Assembly (NCBI GenBank): GCA_041082245.1
Contig: JBDOIE010000110.1
Coordinates: 1 to 64,000 of the forward strand
Source: DAOTVY01 sp041082245
Lineage (GTDB): Bacteria > Chloroflexota > Chloroflexia > DTKN01
Direction: 5' to 3'
DNA: 64,000 bases
Positions 32,850 to 41,514 of the stretch are shown here, piece by piece; within the stretch, counting starts at the first letter, position 1, and every line of letters begins with the position of its first letter. The notes under the pieces were generated by a model. That model was not told the origin of the DNA, did no database searches, and saw nothing but the letters and a program-made list of their open reading frames with translations. The position numbers and the translations under genes were made by a program.

Positions 32850-33542
32850 ATGCCAACCGGAGTCCACTTGACAGCCTGGACGGCGATCGGACTGGGGGCG
32901 GTGCTGTTCTTCTCGCTGTTGGTGAGAGGCGCTCAGGCGCTTCTGCGCCGTCTGCAGCCGATGAACGTCTGGGCGCGCTACGCGGAGGAATCGAGCCCTT
33001 ACCGGCGCCGGCGTGGACACACCCTGGGCTGTCTGGGAGCGCTGCTCCTGTTCGTGGGGGGTGTGCTGCTGCTGGGCGCTGGCTGGGGGCTTCTGGCACT
33101 CGATCGGGCGCTCGAGGCCTACGCTCCGCTTCCGACCGATGGGGTGGTGGCGAGCCTCCGCTGCTGGCCGGGCGCGGAGGAACCTCCGGGAACGATGGGG
33201 TGCGCTCTAACAGTAGAACATCCGGCCTACAGCGAGACCCTTTCCCTGCGCGGAAGCCGGTGGGGGCTGGAAGCGGAGGTGCTGGTGTGGGACCCGGCAC
33301 TCGAACAGTTCGGGCTGCGCTCCGGTGTGCGCCTGATCCGTGTGCTCGGGCTGAGTACGGATGGGGAAACGCTCGATCAGGCCCTGCTTCCCACATCTTC
33401 CGGCGGGTTGGACGCGCGCTGGCTGCGGCCGGCCGGCCGACTGCTCTTTTACCAGCGGCAGCTCCTGCAGGGAGAGGTAGTCCCCGATCGCTTCTACGAG
33501 GTCACCGTCTCCCGCAGCGGTCTTGCTGTGCGCTCGTGGTGA
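32850..33542 (+). CDS. Hypothetical membrane protein with two N-terminal helices
   Basis: The 230-residue product has two predicted transmembrane segments (about residues 8-28 and 55-85) and a likely extracytoplasmic or cytoplasmic domain of about 140 residues without cysteine motifs. I do not recognise the family. The start could be ATG 32850 or GTG 32829, which lies one codon behind the synthetase stop. Overlap with the next gene shows it belongs to the operon. Confidence 0.6.
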   Translation: MPTGVHLTAWTAIGLGAVLFFSLLVRGAQALLRRLQPMNVWARYAEESSPYRRRRGHTLGCLGALLLFVGGVLLLGAGWGLLALDRALEAYAPLPTDGVVASLRCWPGAEEPPGTMGCALTVEHPAYSETLSLRGSRWGLEAEVLVWDPALEQFGLRSGVRLIRVLGLSTDGETLDQALLPTSSGGLDARWLRPAGRLLFYQRQLLQGEVVPDRFYEVTVSRSGLAVRSW

Positions 33543-33564
33543 TCTGATGCTTCAGGAGGAGCCC

Positions 33565-34644
33565 ATGGAAACGGTACTGGTGGTCTCGGCAGAGACCTTC
33601 TCAGGGAAAAGCGCCGTCTGCATCACCCTGGGCCAGCGCCTCCGACGCGACGGCTACCGGGTGGGCTATATGAAGCCGATCTGCGTGCGCGTGCGCCGCG
33701 CCGAGGAGGCGGCTTACGACGAGGACACGGCCTTTGTCAAGCAGGTTTTCGAGCTGGAAGAGCCTCTGGATGTGCTCTCCCCGGTCCTCCTGACCCCCCG
33801 GCTGGTAGAAGGTGTCCTGAAGGGGGAAGAGCAGCCCGACTACGGCGCGCGCGTCCAGGAAGCGTTTCGCACCGCCTCTCAGGGCAAGGACTTGATGCTC
33901 CTGGAAGGCCCCAACGACTGGTCGGAGGGGACGATCGTGGGCTTGCCCGCGGCCCGGGTGGCCGACCTCTTCGGAGCGCGAGTGCTGATGGTCTCGAATT
34001 TTCGCTCTTCGCTCGAGGTCGACAACATCCTCGCGCTGCGCGAGGCGATGGCCGGGCGGGAGTTCCTGGGTGTGGTACTGAACAACGTGCCCCGTGCGCG
34101 CACGGACCTGGCGGAACGACTCGTACGGCCGTTCCTAGAGAAGCAGGGCATCCCGGTGCTGGGCGTGTTGCCCCAGGACCCGCTCCTTTGCTCCGTGAGC
34201 GTAGCCGAACTGGCGGAACAGCTGAACGCCGAGATCCTCTGCTGCCCGGATCGGGCCGAAGAGCTCGTGGAAACGCTTATGGTCGGCGCGATGAGCGTCG
34301 ACAGTGCCCTATCGTACTTCCGCCGTCAGGCGAACAAAGCGGTGGTTACGGGCGGTGACCGGGTGGATATCCAGCTCGCGGCCCTGGAGACCCCCACGAC
34401 CTGCCTCATCCTCACCGGAAACCTGCGCCCGAACCCCCTGATCGTCGCACGGGCGGAGGAACAGTGCGTCCCGATCCTGCTGGTGGCCACGGATACGATG
34501 ACCACCGTGCGCCGCGCCGAGGAACTGTTCGGACGGGCACGTTTCCGCCAGACGAGCAAGATCGAGCGCTTCGAATCGCTGCTCGAGGCACGGTTCGACT
34601 TTGCGCGGTTCTACGGGGCGCTGGGGTTGAAAGCACGGGCGTGA
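33565..34644 (+). CDS. BioD-like P-loop plus DRTGG-domain protein (N-terminal region of Pta-like proteins)
   Basis: The 359-residue protein has an N-terminal dethiobiotin-synthetase-like ATPase part (VSAETFSGKSAVCITLGQRL, P-loop near residues 12-20). A DRTGG domain follows in the C-terminal half, ending in TDTMTTVRRAEELFG. This layout equals the regulatory N-terminal part of long phosphotransacetylases, without the catalytic phosphate-acetyltransferase domain. The family is often called a phosphotransacetylase-family protein. The start ATG 33565 has AGGAGG upstream. Next to an ADP-forming acetyl-CoA synthetase, a regulatory role in acetyl-CoA or acetate metabolism is plausible but unproven. 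Confidence 0.78.
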   Translation: METVLVVSAETFSGKSAVCITLGQRLRRDGYRVGYMKPICVRVRRAEEAAYDEDTAFVKQVFELEEPLDVLSPVLLTPRLVEGVLKGEEQPDYGARVQEAFRTASQGKDLMLLEGPNDWSEGTIVGLPAARVADLFGARVLMVSNFRSSLEVDNILALREAMAGREFLGVVLNNVPRARTDLAERLVRPFLEKQGIPVLGVLPQDPLLCSVSVAELAEQLNAEILCCPDRAEELVETLMVGAMSVDSALSYFRRQANKAVVTGGDRVDIQLAALETPTTCLILTGNLRPNPLIVARAEEQCVPILLVATDTMTTVRRAEELFGRARFRQTSKIERFESLLEARFDFARFYGALGLKARA

Positions 34645-34653
34645 GGAGGCAGG

Positions 34654-36036
34654 ATGGAGAGCGCTTTTCGCGCCCTGCCGGCCGTGGATCGGGTGCTCCA
34701 GGAGCTGCGGACGCTCCCGGAAGCAGGGGCATATCCGCACGCCCTGACGGTAGAGGCGATCCGGCTCACGCTGGATGATGCGCGCCGCGCGATCGCTGCC
34801 GGTGAGGTCATACCTTCTTTGGCTGAACTGTGCAACCGGGCAATGGCACGGCTGCGCACATGGCTGGAACCCACCCTCCGCCCCGCGATCAACGCGAGCG
34901 GGGTGATCCTGCACACGAACCTGGGTCGGGCGCCGCTGAGCCGCGCGGCGCTGGAGGCGGTGCGGCGGGTGGGCGAGGGGTATTGCAACCTGGAGTACGA
35001 CCTGGAGGCCGGCCGTCGGGGTTCCCGCCATGAGCACGCCCGGAGGTTGCTCTGCCGACTGACGGGTGCCGAGTCGGCACTCGCAGTGAACAACAACGCT
35101 TCCGCTGTATTGCTTGCCCTGTCCGCGCTCGCGCGCGGCCGTGAGGTGATCGTGTCCCGGGGGCAGGCGGTGGAAATCGGCGGCGGCTTTCGCATCCCCG
35201 AGGTCCTCCAGCAGAGCGGCGCCCAGCTCGTGGAGGTCGGCACGACGAACCGTACCTACCTGCGCGATTACGAGGCGGCCATCACCCCGCAGACCGCAGC
35301 CCTGCTGCGCGTGCACCGGAGCAACTTTGCCCTGATCGGCTTCGTGGAGGACGTCGCGCTGGCCGACCTGGTGGCGCTCGCGCATCGCCACGGCCTGATC
35401 GTGATCGACGATCTGGGGAGCGGTACGCTGCTAGACACGACCCGTTTCGGTTTGGCCCACGAACCAACGGTTACCGAGAGCGTGCAGGCAGGGGCCGACG
35501 TAGTCTGCTTCAGCGGCGATAAACTGCTCGGCGGCCCCCAGGCCGGCCTGGTCGTGGGCCGTGCGGAGTGGATTGCCCGGATGGAGCGCCATCCGCTGGC
35601 CCGTGCGGTGCGGCTCGACAAGATGGCCCTGGCTGCCCTGGAAGCGACCCTCCTGCACTACCTGCGCGAGGAGGCGCTGCGCGAAATCCCGATCTGGCGC
35701 ATGATTTCCGAGCCGGCCGCGCACGTACGTCGCCGTGCCCGGCGCTGGCAGCGCGCCCTGGCTGCGGCAGGATTGCGCGCAAGCGTCGTCCCGTCCGAGA
35801 CGGCGGTTGGAGGCGGTTCCCTCCCGGGGCAAACGCTGCCCACTTGGGCGGTGGAAGTCGCCTGGGACGGCCCGGCGGAGGAGGCGGCCCGGAAGCTGCG
35901 GGAAGGAGAACCTCCGATCGTGCCGCGTATCGAGGGGGAGCGGTTGCTCCTCGACCCGCGTACTGTGCTTCCGGAACAGGAGGCAGTGTTACTGCGCGAG
36001 GTCGTCGCCCGGCTGAGCGGCACCCGCCTCGCTTGA
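34654..36036 (+). CDS. selA: L-seryl-tRNA(Sec) selenium transferase
   Basis: The 460-residue PLP enzyme turns seryl-tRNA(Sec) into selenocysteinyl-tRNA(Sec). It has the SelA N-terminal domain (LPAVDRVLQ), INASGVILHTNLGRAPLS near residue 78, VNNNASAVLL, and the PLP Lys290 in FSGDKLLGGPQAGL. Length is normal. The ATG has GAGGAGGC upstream. No selB, selD or tRNA-Sec is in this window, and I saw no clear in-frame UGA selenoprotein. It lies 9 bases behind the BioD-DRTGG gene. Confidence 0.95.
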   Translation: MESAFRALPAVDRVLQELRTLPEAGAYPHALTVEAIRLTLDDARRAIAAGEVIPSLAELCNRAMARLRTWLEPTLRPAINASGVILHTNLGRAPLSRAALEAVRRVGEGYCNLEYDLEAGRRGSRHEHARRLLCRLTGAESALAVNNNASAVLLALSALARGREVIVSRGQAVEIGGGFRIPEVLQQSGAQLVEVGTTNRTYLRDYEAAITPQTAALLRVHRSNFALIGFVEDVALADLVALAHRHGLIVIDDLGSGTLLDTTRFGLAHEPTVTESVQAGADVVCFSGDKLLGGPQAGLVVGRAEWIARMERHPLARAVRLDKMALAALEATLLHYLREEALREIPIWRMISEPAAHVRRRARRWQRALAAAGLRASVVPSETAVGGGSLPGQTLPTWAVEVAWDGPAEEAARKLREGEPPIVPRIEGERLLLDPRTVLPEQEAVLLREVVARLSGTRLA

Positions 36037-36046
36037 GGCGGGTGCC
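36019..36046 (+). terminator. Hairpin overlapping the selA stop codon
   Basis: A 12-bp perfect stem GGCACCCGCCTC (36019-36030) / GAGGCGGGTGCC (36035-36046) with a GCTT loop. It includes the selA stop. Only a weak T-run follows, so it may stabilise or partly terminate the transcript. Confidence 0.55.
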
Positions 36047-36075
36047 TGTATCTGTGGGGCGAAAAGGAGGCGGAA

Positions 36076-36612
36076 GTGGCCGAGACCCGATCGGTGAGCG
36101 AGATCTTGAGCCGCGCACAACAAGCGGTGCGCGAAAAACGGCGCGAGGCAGCGCGGGAGCTGCTGCTGCAGGCGATCGAGATCGACGAATGGAACGAGCA
36201 GGCATGGCTCTGGCTCAGCGCGGTGGTGGACGACCCGCGCGACATGCAGGTGGCACTGGCCAACGCGCTCACCATCAACCCGAATAACGACCAGGCGCGG
36301 AAAGGGTTGGAGCTCCTGCGCCAGCGGTATGGGAACCTCCTTACCCCCGAAGAGGAACCGCCCGCACCCGGCGCGGTGTCGCGCGCCGAGCCCGAACATA
36401 GAGAAGAAGAGACAGGTCGGGTGCTCCTCTGCTACCGTTGCCAGGCCGAAGTCTACGACGTCGCGGACTACTGCTGGAACTGCCACGCGGTAGTCCACTG
36501 CTGCCAGAACTGCGTGTACCTCCGGGAGACGGCCTGCAAAGAGCGGATGGGCATACGCGGTCCGGCAGCCAGCATCACACGGAACAGCTGCCCCGATTGG
36601 ACGCCGCGCTAG
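36076..36612 (+). CDS. TPR-like protein with C-terminal Cys-rich zinc-binding region
   Basis: The 178-residue product has two TPR-like helical repeats (residues 1-80, with EQAWLWLSAVVDDPRDMQ). After an acidic linker it carries a Cys-rich tail (CYRC, CWNC, HCCQNC, AC, SCPDW) near residues 120-175 that would bind zinc. The GTG at 36076 follows AAAAGGAGGCGGAA. The function is unknown; TPRs usually hold partner proteins. Its end overlaps the convergent small gene at 36575 by 38 bases. Confidence 0.65.
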   Translation: MAETRSVSEILSRAQQAVREKRREAARELLLQAIEIDEWNEQAWLWLSAVVDDPRDMQVALANALTINPNNDQARKGLELLRQRYGNLLTPEEEPPAPGAVSRAEPEHREEETGRVLLCYRCQAEVYDVADYCWNCHAVVHCCQNCVYLRETACKERMGIRGPAASITRNSCPDWTPR

Positions 36613-36859
36613 GAGCATTGCGCTCGCTCCCCGGTTCTTCCTGCGGGTCGTACCCCACCAGGAAGTGGTGTCGCTGCACGTGGGGTGCGGCGCGTACCTG
36701 GACTGTCCGGTGCGGCACGCACTCCTCGCGGTGTACCAGGCACAGGTTCGGCCGCCTTCCGAAGCGCAGGATGTAGCGCTCCACTGCCTCGTCGATCTTG
36801 GCCTCGACTGGCTTCTTCGGATTGTCGTCGAACCATCCCAGGTATACTCCCTCCTTCAT
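36575..36859 (-). CDS. Small hypothetical protein in the FtsK-like operon
   Basis: The 94-residue product starts MKEGVYLGWFDDNPKKPVEAK and contains AVERYILRFGRRPNLCLV. I do not recognise it. The ATG overlaps the stop of the upstream membrane protein (ATGA at 36856-36859) and has AGGAGGAAC upstream, which supports translation. It is the last gene of the LexA-box operon and converges with the TPR gene. Confidence 0.6.
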   Translation of the reverse strand: MKEGVYLGWFDDNPKKPVEAKIDEAVERYILRFGRRPNLCLVHREECVPHRTVQVRAAPHVQRHHFLVGYDPQEEPGSERNAPSAASNRGSCSV

Positions 36860-37203
36860 AGTTCCTCCTCCTGTCCCACAACCGTGAACTCGCGCGGTGC
36901 GGGCGACCCAAGCAAGCGGCCTGGCAGGAACGGTTCTGCAGCGCGAGCCGTCTGCAACACGATCACTGGAGGGGCGGCGGCCGGCCGCCGCTCGAGCTCC
37001 GCGAGCTGTTGCTGGACGCGCAGCCGCTCCCCACGCTCCCGCCACCACAGGTAGAGCACGGCTCCCACTGCCGGGAGGGCAGCGGCTACCCCGCAGAGCA
37101 CCCCGACGACCACCGCCAGGCTCCGGCTGTCCAGCCGCAGACCTCCGAGCAGCGCAAGCCCGGCGCCCACCACGATAGCGATCCAGTAGAACTTTTCCTT
37201 CAT
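36856..37203 (-). CDS. Small two-helix membrane protein in the FtsK-like operon
   Basis: The 115-residue product has two transmembrane helices (about residues 6-22 and 30-53) and a cytoplasmic coiled-coil-like tail with WWRERGERLRVQQQLAELE. The ATG overlaps the FtsK-like stop (ATGA, 37200-37203), so translation is coupled. It may tether the ATPase or the small downstream protein, but this is only inferred. Confidence 0.65.
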   Translation of the reverse strand: MKEKFYWIAIVVGAGLALLGGLRLDSRSLAVVVGVLCGVAAALPAVGAVLYLWWRERGERLRVQQQLAELERRPAAAPPVIVLQTARAAEPFLPGRLLGSPAPREFTVVGQEEEL

Positions 37204-38378
37204 CCCCACCTCCCGGACACCGCGGCCCGGTCCGCGTTCCCGGTGCTGGGCTGTGTCCCCCGGACGGCTCGAAGCAGGCGCGCAACCCACTGTCCCGGCA
37301 GAAGGCGTCCCCCCTGCGCCGGCGCGGAGGGTCGAGCTTCTCTCGCCCGGAAAGCCAGCTGTTCCTCCTGAAGCATCGACACCATCGCGCGGATCTCGTC
37401 CGCGCCGATGTAGGCCGCCTGGAACCGGATCAGCTCGCCACCGGCCACCAGGACAAAGTCGCCACGGCCCAGGAGCTGTTCCGCGCCGGTCCCCCGGATG
37501 CCGGAGGCAAGGACGGCCTCCTGAGCGCTTACCACGCGCCCGACGAGCCGACAGGGCAGGTTGGCCCGCAGGAGGCTCCCAAGCGCTTCGGCGGTGGGCT
37601 TCTGGGTGCACAGCATCAGGTGCAGCCCCGCCGACCGTCCGCGGGCCGCAATGCGGGTCAGCAGCTCTCCAAGCGCAGGCTCTGTCGCGAGCAGGTCGGC
37701 GACTTCGTCCACCGCGAGTAGAACCCTTGGTGTCCGGATCCCCGTCTCTTCCCTCCAGACCATCTCCTCAACCAGCCCCTCGAGCCGCTGGGAGAGCTCC
37801 GGGCCCCCGCGCAGGATCGGGCCCGCCAGGTGCGGTAGCCCTAAGAAGGGGGAGAAGCCGTGACCCTTCGGGTCCACGAGGAGGAAACGTAGCTCGTCCG
37901 GGTCATTCGCCAGGGCCAGGGAGGAAAGGATCGCTCGGGCGAGCGCCGTCTTCCCGGAGCCCGTCGTGCCAGCGATCAGGAGGTGTGCGACCTCGGGCGC
38001 CGAGAGGCGCAGGAGGAGGGGTGCCCCGGTGCTGTCCTGGCCGAGTAGCGCGGTGAATGGAGGAAGCGGATCCAGGGAGGCCTGTAGCCGCAGCAGCGCG
38101 ACGTTTACGGGCTGCGGCCGCGGCACTTCTACTGCGACGACGCCTCCATCGCGGCAAATCCGGACCTTTGGCACTTCGAGGACGAGTGCGAGTTCCTCCT
38201 CCAGGGCAAGCAGGCGCTTCAGGGGAATGCTGGGGGACACGAGCAGGTGAAAGCGCACCAGACGAGGCGTGACAATGCCGCCCTGGCACTGCACCCACAA
38301 GTGTCGGGCCTCGCAGAGTCGTTCGATGCGTTCCGCCTGCTGCTCCAGCCACGGGCGCAGCGGGTGATCGTGAGCCAT
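37200..38378 (-). CDS. FtsK/SpoIIIE-type DNA translocase
   Basis: The 392-residue motor ATPase has Walker A GTTGSGKT (137-144), Walker B-like RVLLAVDEVADLL and the FtsK-type ARGRSAGLHLMLCTQKPTAE block near residue 250. It has no N-terminal membrane anchor and no gamma domain at the end. It is much shorter than cell-division FtsK and closer to plasmid or integrative-element translocases. It heads a three-gene operon under a LexA-type promoter, suggesting DNA-damage-induced DNA movement. The ATG lies about 43 bases downstream of the predicted start of transcription. Confidence 0.85.
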   Translation of the reverse strand: MAHDHPLRPWLEQQAERIERLCEARHLWVQCQGGIVTPRLVRFHLLVSPSIPLKRLLALEEELALVLEVPKVRICRDGGVVAVEVPRPQPVNVALLRLQASLDPLPPFTALLGQDSTGAPLLLRLSAPEVAHLLIAGTTGSGKTALARAILSSLALANDPDELRFLLVDPKGHGFSPFLGLPHLAGPILRGGPELSQRLEGLVEEMVWREETGIRTPRVLLAVDEVADLLATEPALGELLTRIAARGRSAGLHLMLCTQKPTAEALGSLLRANLPCRLVGRVVSAQEAVLASGIRGTGAEQLLGRGDFVLVAGGELIRFQAAYIGADEIRAMVSMLQEEQLAFRAREARPSAPAQGGRLLPGQWVARLLRAVRGTQPSTGNADRAAVSGRWG

Positions 38379-38427
38379 GGTGTACCTTCAGCGCGTCGCG
38401 CGGTCGTTTTCGCAGAAGCGCAACGCC

Positions 38428-38456
38428 ATTATACCAGAACATCTGTTCTACGTCAA
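38428..38456 (-). promoter_or_regulatory. Promoter of the FtsK-like operon
   Basis: On the minus strand, -35 TTGACG (38451-38456), a 17-base spacer and perfect -10 TATAAT (38428-38433). A LexA-type palindrome fills the spacer. Confidence 0.88.
38437..38448. promoter_or_regulatory. LexA (SOS) operator, Bacillus-type GAAC-N4-GTTC
   Basis: GAACATCTGTTC is a perfect GAAC-N4-GTTC palindrome, and the central bases also fit the consensus (RNRY on the minus strand). It sits exactly between -35 and -10, so bound LexA would block RNA polymerase. This indicates SOS control of the FtsK-like operon. Confidence 0.82.
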
Positions 38457-39143
38457 GTGGGGGGTCTCCGAGGTTGGGACCTCAGGAAACATCGTCATTA
38501 GCCTGTCGTCCACTGCCCCGTGCGCACTCAGGTGTGAAACTCACGACTGTCTTGCCCCGCTCCCTTGCAGTGCTGCGCGGCGCACGGGGGATCGATAGGG
38601 GAGGGGGCAAAGTCGCCCCCCGCCCCCCGTTCCTTCATGCTTGCAGGGCAGGGTAATGGGACCGTGTCCCGACAAGTTCGAACCTCGGGGGGCCGGCCGA
38701 TCTCGGGCTACGAGTCCGGATGGAGAGACCCTCGTTCGACCGCCTGACCACCCAACTCCCCTCTCTTCTTGCGGCTGGGGCAACCGTCGCAGCAGTACGC
38801 CGGAGCGCATAGGTCCAGGCTAGACCGAGCGTTTCGGTTGTCATGCCAAGTGCAACGGCCCGGCCGCAACAGCCTCACCCGCACCTTACCAGCGGCCAGC
38901 GCGCGGAGCAGGCGACCGCTCCCTTCGGAAAAGCCTGCAGGGGCGCCCCGTCGTCGCCCCTGCAGGTTGGGCCCGGCTTGTCGGCGGTTTTCCCTGGACA
39001 GCTCCCTTCGTTATGGGCCCGCGGCTTGGATGGAGGTGTAAACAAACGAGAGAAGGACCCCGGCATTGCCGGACGGCCTTATCATCGTTTCCGGAGGATA
39101 GCGCATCGTCAGCGTCAGGTTGCAGTCCGGTTACCAAAGAGAT
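38457..39143. other. Intergenic region with hairpins, no gene recognised
   Basis: About 690 bases with no supported open frame. A perfect 12-bp hairpin CCTGCAGGGGCG / CGCCCCTGCAGG (38934-38966) and a G-run hairpin (GGGGGC...GCCCCC near 38603) are visible. I could not match it to tRNA, RNase P RNA, tmRNA or SRP RNA. Short minus-strand frames lack ribosome sites. Confidence 0.55.
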
Positions 39144-39178
39144 CCCCCTCCCGCCCGCTGCGGCATGGCGGGAGGGGG
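39144..39178. terminator. Hairpin terminator at the end of the Hdr-fumarate operon
   Basis: Arms CCCCCTCCCGCC (39144-39155) and GGCGGGAGGGGG (39167-39178), 11-base loop, 12 bases beyond the frdA-like stop on the minus strand. The minus-strand tail is ATCTCTTTGG. It is nearly the same design as the hairpin at 361-395. Confidence 0.6.
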
Positions 39179-39190
39179 CAGGCCAAAGCG

Positions 39191-40792
39191 CTATCGCTTT
39201 CCGACGTAGTCAGGAAGCAGGATCGGCGCGCGTTCCTGGGGGTCCAGCCCGGCCTCGCGCAGTTGCTGCTCCCATTCCACGAGGTGCTGGAGCGTCGGCC
39301 GGCCCGGTACGACCTCGCGCGCCCGCTTGGCGGCAGCGATACCGGCCCGACGCCCGAACACGGTGATGTCCAGGAGCGAGTTGCCCATGAGCCGGTTTCG
39401 CCCGTGGATTCCGCCCACGACTTCTCCCGCGGCAAAGAGGTTGGGGATCTCGGTCGCGCCGTTGACATCGATCTTGATCCCCCCGTTCTGGTAGTGCAGC
39501 GTGGGGTAAACGAGCATCGGCTCCTTGGTGATGTCCACGCCGAAGCGGGCGAACTGGCGTACCATGGCCGGGAGGTCCCGTGCGACCGTCCCTGGCCCGT
39601 GGATGAGATCGATCATCGGGGAGTCAAGCCATACCCCCAGAAAGCCCGAAGGTGTGCGCACCCCCTTGCCCCGTTCCTGGCACTCGCGGATGATCGCGGC
39701 CGATTCTACGTCGCGGGTCTCCCGGGGGTTCACGAACTGCACGCCGTCGACGTTGAGCACCTGGGCGCCCAGGCCCCGCACCTTCTCGGTCACCAGGAAG
39801 CCGAGGATCTGCTCAGGAAAGGCCGCCCCCGTAGGGTGGTATTGCATGGTATCGATATGGAGCAGATGGGCTCCTGCCCGGTAGGCGAGCACCAGGCCGT
39901 CCCCGGTGGCCCCGTAGTGGTTCGTGGTGGCAAAGCCCTGGTAATGGAGCCGGCCGCTTCCGCCGGTAGCCAGGATGGTGCACTTGGCGCGGGCCACGAG
40001 GTACTCTTCCGTCTCCATGTTCAACAGCACCGCGCCCACGCATTGTCCCTTGTCGTCCAGGATCAGCTCCACCGCAGCGGTAAACTCCAGGACAAAGATG
40101 CCGCTACGGTTGCGCACTTCGTCCCGCAGGGTACGCATGATCTCCGCGCCCGAGTAGTCGCGCGCAGAATGCATCCGCTTGCGCGAGGTACCTCCGCCGT
40201 GGATCGTGATCATCGTGCCGTCGGGCTCCTTGTCGAACATGCAGCCCAGCGATTCCAACCACAGGATCACTTTCGGCGCATCGAGCACCAGCGCTTCCAC
40301 GAGATCCGGATCGTTTGCATAGTGCCCTCCGCCCATAACATCTAGGTAATGGATGGCCGGAGAATCGTTCGGCTTGTCGGCGGCCTGGATCCCTCCCTGG
40401 GCCATCATGGTGTTCGCGTCGCCGTGGCGCAGTTTCGTGACCAGCACCACACGGGCACCGTTCTCCTCGGCCATCAGCGCGGCCGCCGATCCGGCGCCAC
40501 CGCCTCCGATCACAAGGACATCGGTTTCGATATCGGTCCTCGTGACGTCGAAATCCGGCGGGATGACCGGCCGCGCCTGGAGCAGCCGGGCCAGTTCGTG
40601 GGGCGCTTTTCCTCCCTTGTTCGGTCCCACCTGGAGTGTGGCGAACGCTTCCGGGATGAAATCCGGGTGGAAACGGCGCAGGAGGTCTTCCTTCTCCTGG
40701 GCCGAAAGCCGGGGAAAAGTCTCGGAAAGGCGCGCGGAGCGCGTGGCTTCGACCCGCTTGAGCGATTCGTACATTTCCGGGGTGTAGATCAT
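39191..40792 (-). CDS. Fumarate reductase/succinate dehydrogenase-type flavoprotein
   Basis: The 533-residue protein has a 90-residue N-terminal extension and then an FAD Rossmann motif VIGGGGAGSAAALMAEE near residue 94. The FAD-site HPTGAAFPE and the catalytic region GGIHGRNRLMGNSL follow, plus an active-site Arg in TEKVRGLG. These fit FrdA/SdhA/L-aspartate oxidase. The partner FeS gene lies directly upstream. No cytochrome b or other membrane anchor gene is in the window, so the enzyme is probably soluble. It is the last gene of the 19-kb operon that starts with fumarase. Confidence 0.86.
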   Translation of the reverse strand: MIYTPEMYESLKRVEATRSARLSETFPRLSAQEKEDLLRRFHPDFIPEAFATLQVGPNKGGKAPHELARLLQARPVIPPDFDVTRTDIETDVLVIGGGGAGSAAALMAEENGARVVLVTKLRHGDANTMMAQGGIQAADKPNDSPAIHYLDVMGGGHYANDPDLVEALVLDAPKVILWLESLGCMFDKEPDGTMITIHGGGTSRKRMHSARDYSGAEIMRTLRDEVRNRSGIFVLEFTAAVELILDDKGQCVGAVLLNMETEEYLVARAKCTILATGGSGRLHYQGFATTNHYGATGDGLVLAYRAGAHLLHIDTMQYHPTGAAFPEQILGFLVTEKVRGLGAQVLNVDGVQFVNPRETRDVESAAIIRECQERGKGVRTPSGFLGVWLDSPMIDLIHGPGTVARDLPAMVRQFARFGVDITKEPMLVYPTLHYQNGGIKIDVNGATEIPNLFAAGEVVGGIHGRNRLMGNSLLDITVFGRRAGIAAAKRAREVVPGRPTLQHLVEWEQQLREAGLDPQERAPILLPDYVGKR

Positions 40793-40822
40793 CGGCTTCC
40801 TCCGTTCATCCTTGCGGGCACG

Positions 40823-41503
40823 CTAGTCCGGCTCGATGTCCCTGCTGTTGTACTTCTCGGCCAGTTCCTCTTTCGACATCGCCTTGAGGGCCGCGATCTC
40901 GGCGTCGTACTTGCCCGCTTCGATCTCCCGCACCCGTTCCGCCAGGTGCTGGGCGCGGGGCGCGATGTATCGCCCGTAGAGCCGCCGACAAAGGATGGCG
41001 ATGTTGTACTGCACCTCCTCTGCCGGGCAGCGTGCTGCGCAAAGGCCGCACATGATGCAGTCGAACGACTTGTCGGCCACCGCCGCGATATCCCCGCGCA
41101 TTGCGGCGGCCATATAAGCGCGCACGTCGATGTTCTGCGGGCACGCCTTCGTGCAGGTGCCGCACTGCAGGCAACGAAGCACCTCAGGGTAAATCGAAAA
41201 GAGGGTTTCCGGGGTTGCCTTCAGTTCCTCCAGTTTGTACGGCCGGCGCTCGGCAGGGAAGAACGGGATCTGGGTGAGGTACATGTTCGGCTGCACAAGC
41301 GTGGCGCACGCCAGTCCGATGTGCAGCCGATAGTCCCCGGCAATCCGGTACACCGTCGCGCAGGCGCCACAGAAGCCGGCCCGACATCCACATCCCCGAA
41401 GGAGCCGATATCCGGCATACTCCATGGCACGCTGGATCGTCAGCGACGGGGGGACCATATACCGTTTGCCCATAATGTAGATCGGGATGAGCTCCTCGGA
41501 CAT
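40823..41503 (-). CDS. Fumarate reductase-type iron-sulfur protein ([2Fe-2S] plus two 4Fe-4S motifs)
   Basis: The 226-residue protein has an N-terminal plant-type ferredoxin part with cysteines in RGCGCRAGFCGAC (residues about 38-50) and ACATLV. A C-terminal helical part carries CLQCGTCTKACP (near 110) and CIMCGLCAARCP (near 149). It should carry electrons between the flavoprotein and the Hdr or FrhB-like modules. It lies 30 bases before the flavoprotein start. There are no membrane segments. Confidence 0.86.
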   Translation of the reverse strand: MSEELIPIYIMGKRYMVPPSLTIQRAMEYAGYRLLRGCGCRAGFCGACATVYRIAGDYRLHIGLACATLVQPNMYLTQIPFFPAERRPYKLEELKATPETLFSIYPEVLRCLQCGTCTKACPQNIDVRAYMAAAMRGDIAAVADKSFDCIMCGLCAARCPAEEVQYNIAILCRRLYGRYIAPRAQHLAERVREIEAGKYDAEIAALKAMSKEELAEKYNSRDIEPD

Positions 41504-41514
41504 CTCGGTTCCTC

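Noticed and set aside
38671..38700. tRNA T-loop-like TTCGAACC
   Set aside because: The flanks cannot form a T-stem or acceptor stem and no anticodon arm is visible.
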